Shown piece after piece: positions 63,314-64,000 of a stretch of DNA of 64,000 nt. The stretch comes from Mycobacterium sp. UM_CSW (GTDB lineage: Bacteria; Actinomycetota; Actinomycetes; Mycobacteriales; Mycobacteriaceae). Below the pieces are notes generated by a model that saw only the letters and a list, made by a program, of their open reading frames with translations, searched no databases and was not told the origin of the DNA. The stretch lies in contig NZ_AUWQ01000010.1 in assembly GCF_000455205.1 (NCBI RefSeq), positions 1 through 64,000 of the forward strand, read 5' to 3'. The stretch's first letter is position 1. The number at the start of each line of letters is the position of its first letter. Position numbers and translations under genes: made by a program.

Positions 63314-64000
63314 TCAGCGCCCCGTCCCGAACCGCACGCCGATCGTGGTCAGCACTACGTTGACCGCGAACAGCGCGATCACGCACAACACCAGCGTCTC
63401 GTTGACTGCGGTTCCGACTCCCTTTGGCCCGCCCTTCGTGGTGAGACCCCGATAGCAGCCGACCAGGCCGGCGATGGTGCCGAACGTGGCCGACTTGACC
63501 ACCGAGATAACCACCTCGGGCAGGCCGGTGATCAGGGTGAGGGTGCCAACGTAGGCGCCGGCCGAAATGTGTTGGATGTAAACGCCGAAGATGAACCCGC
63601 CGACCAGGCCGATGGTTATCACCGCGCCGTTGAGCAGGGTGGCGACGATGGTCGCGGCGACGACTCGAGGCACCACCAGCCGGTGGATCGGGTCGATGCC
63701 CAGCACCTCCATCGCGTCGATCTCCTCGCGGATGGTGCGGGCCCCCAGGTCGGCGCAGATCGCGGTGGACCCGGCGCCGGCGATCACCAGCACCGTGGTC
63801 AGCGGCCCCAGCTGCGTGACCGCACCCAGCGCCGCGCCCGCACCGGAGATGTCGGCGGCGCCGAACTCCGCCAACAGAATGTTGAGCGTGAAGATGATGA
63901 GCACGGTTAGCGGGATCGCGACCGCCAGGGTAGGCAGCAGCGAGACGCTGGTGATGAACCAGCCCTGCTCGATCGTCTCCCGCCACTGAAAGGGCCTGCG
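63314..64000 (-). CDS. MlaE/YrbE-type ABC permease, YrbEA (partial, N terminus off the window)
   Basis: The frame is open to the right edge at 64000, giving 228 residues plus stop. Visible: RRPFQWRETIEQGWFITSVS near the edge, several hydrophobic segments and the MlaE motif REEIDAMEVLGIDPIHRLVVP. GTG 63904 begins an internal part of the frame but is inside the conserved membrane region, so the true start is beyond the window. First gene of the mce operon. Confidence 0.93.
   Translation of the reverse strand, partial: RRPFQWRETIEQGWFITSVSLLPTLAVAIPLTVLIIFTLNILLAEFGAADISGAGAALGAVTQLGPLTTVLVIAGAGSTAICADLGARTIREEIDAMEVLGIDPIHRLVVPRVVAATIVATLLNGAVITIGLVGGFIFGVYIQHISAGAYVGTLTLITGLPEVVISVVKSATFGTIAGLVGCYRGLTTKGGPKGVGTAVNETLVLCVIALFAVNVVLTTIGVRFGTGR

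Overview
The window is chromosomal DNA of a mycobacterium, most likely a slow grower outside the M. tuberculosis complex. It is GC-rich, has mycobacterium-type genes (mmaA1-4, hadABC, mce/yrbE, lprL-like and lpqP-like lipoproteins), and its gene order matches the M. tuberculosis H37Rv stretch Rv0681 to about Rv0625c in reverse, as I recall that genome. No database search was possible, so gene names rest on recognised sequence and on this order.

Layout. 1-1.7 kb: a TetR repressor divergent from two DUF3060 genes. 1.7-5.8 kb: a minus-strand fatty-acid catabolic operon (fadE8-echA4-paaX-echA5). 5.8-7.5 kb: lipoprotein lpqP and endonuclease IV. 7.5-15.1 kb: rpoC and rpoB with a clear terminator and promoter. 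15.5-18.9 kb: the Mkl ATPase, a carotenoid oxygenase and its divergent TetR. 18.9-20.2 kb: rplL, rplJ and an L10-type leader. 20.3-25.9 kb: ROK kinase, a small DUF protein and a large GH38 mannosidase, translationally coupled. 26-29.9 kb: DinB-like protein and an AarF/ABC1 kinase between two paralogous hydrolases. 30-33.7 kb: the four mycolate methyltransferases mmaA1-4. 33.8-35.7 kb: a YCII/DGPF protein with an ECF sigma factor. 35.8-40.3 kb: rplA, rplK, nusG, secE, tRNA-Trp, hadC-hadB-hadA and rpmG. 40.4-43.3 kb: tRNA-Met, tRNA-Thr, a VapB-like antitoxin, an MBL-fold hydrolase, an unknown membrane protein and echA3. 43.4-45.4 kb: cyanase, a methyltransferase and a nitroreductase. 45.4-53.7 kb: recC-recB-recD. 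53.8-54.5 kb: a DedA/VTT membrane protein. 54.5-64 kb: one mce operon (yrbEA, yrbEB, mceA-F) running off the right edge.

How the parts work together. Transcription and translation genes (rpoBC, rplA/K/J/L, nusG, secE, three tRNAs) are interleaved with cell-envelope genes: hadABC dehydrate the growing meromycolate chain and mmaA1-4 modify it, while the mce operon with an Mkl-type ATPase forms a lipid importer. RecBCD, endonuclease IV and rpoBC are housekeeping.

The most informative departures from the M. tuberculosis order are: the mmpS5-mmpL5-Rv0678 efflux locus is absent at its expected place; the toxin-antitoxin cluster between mkl and rpoB is absent; and several accessory cassettes are inserted (DinB plus hydrolase, YCII plus ECF sigma, cyanase island). 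No insertion sequence, prophage or CRISPR array was seen. Small palindromes and inverted repeats that could be operators or dispersed mycobacterial intergenic elements are listed individually.
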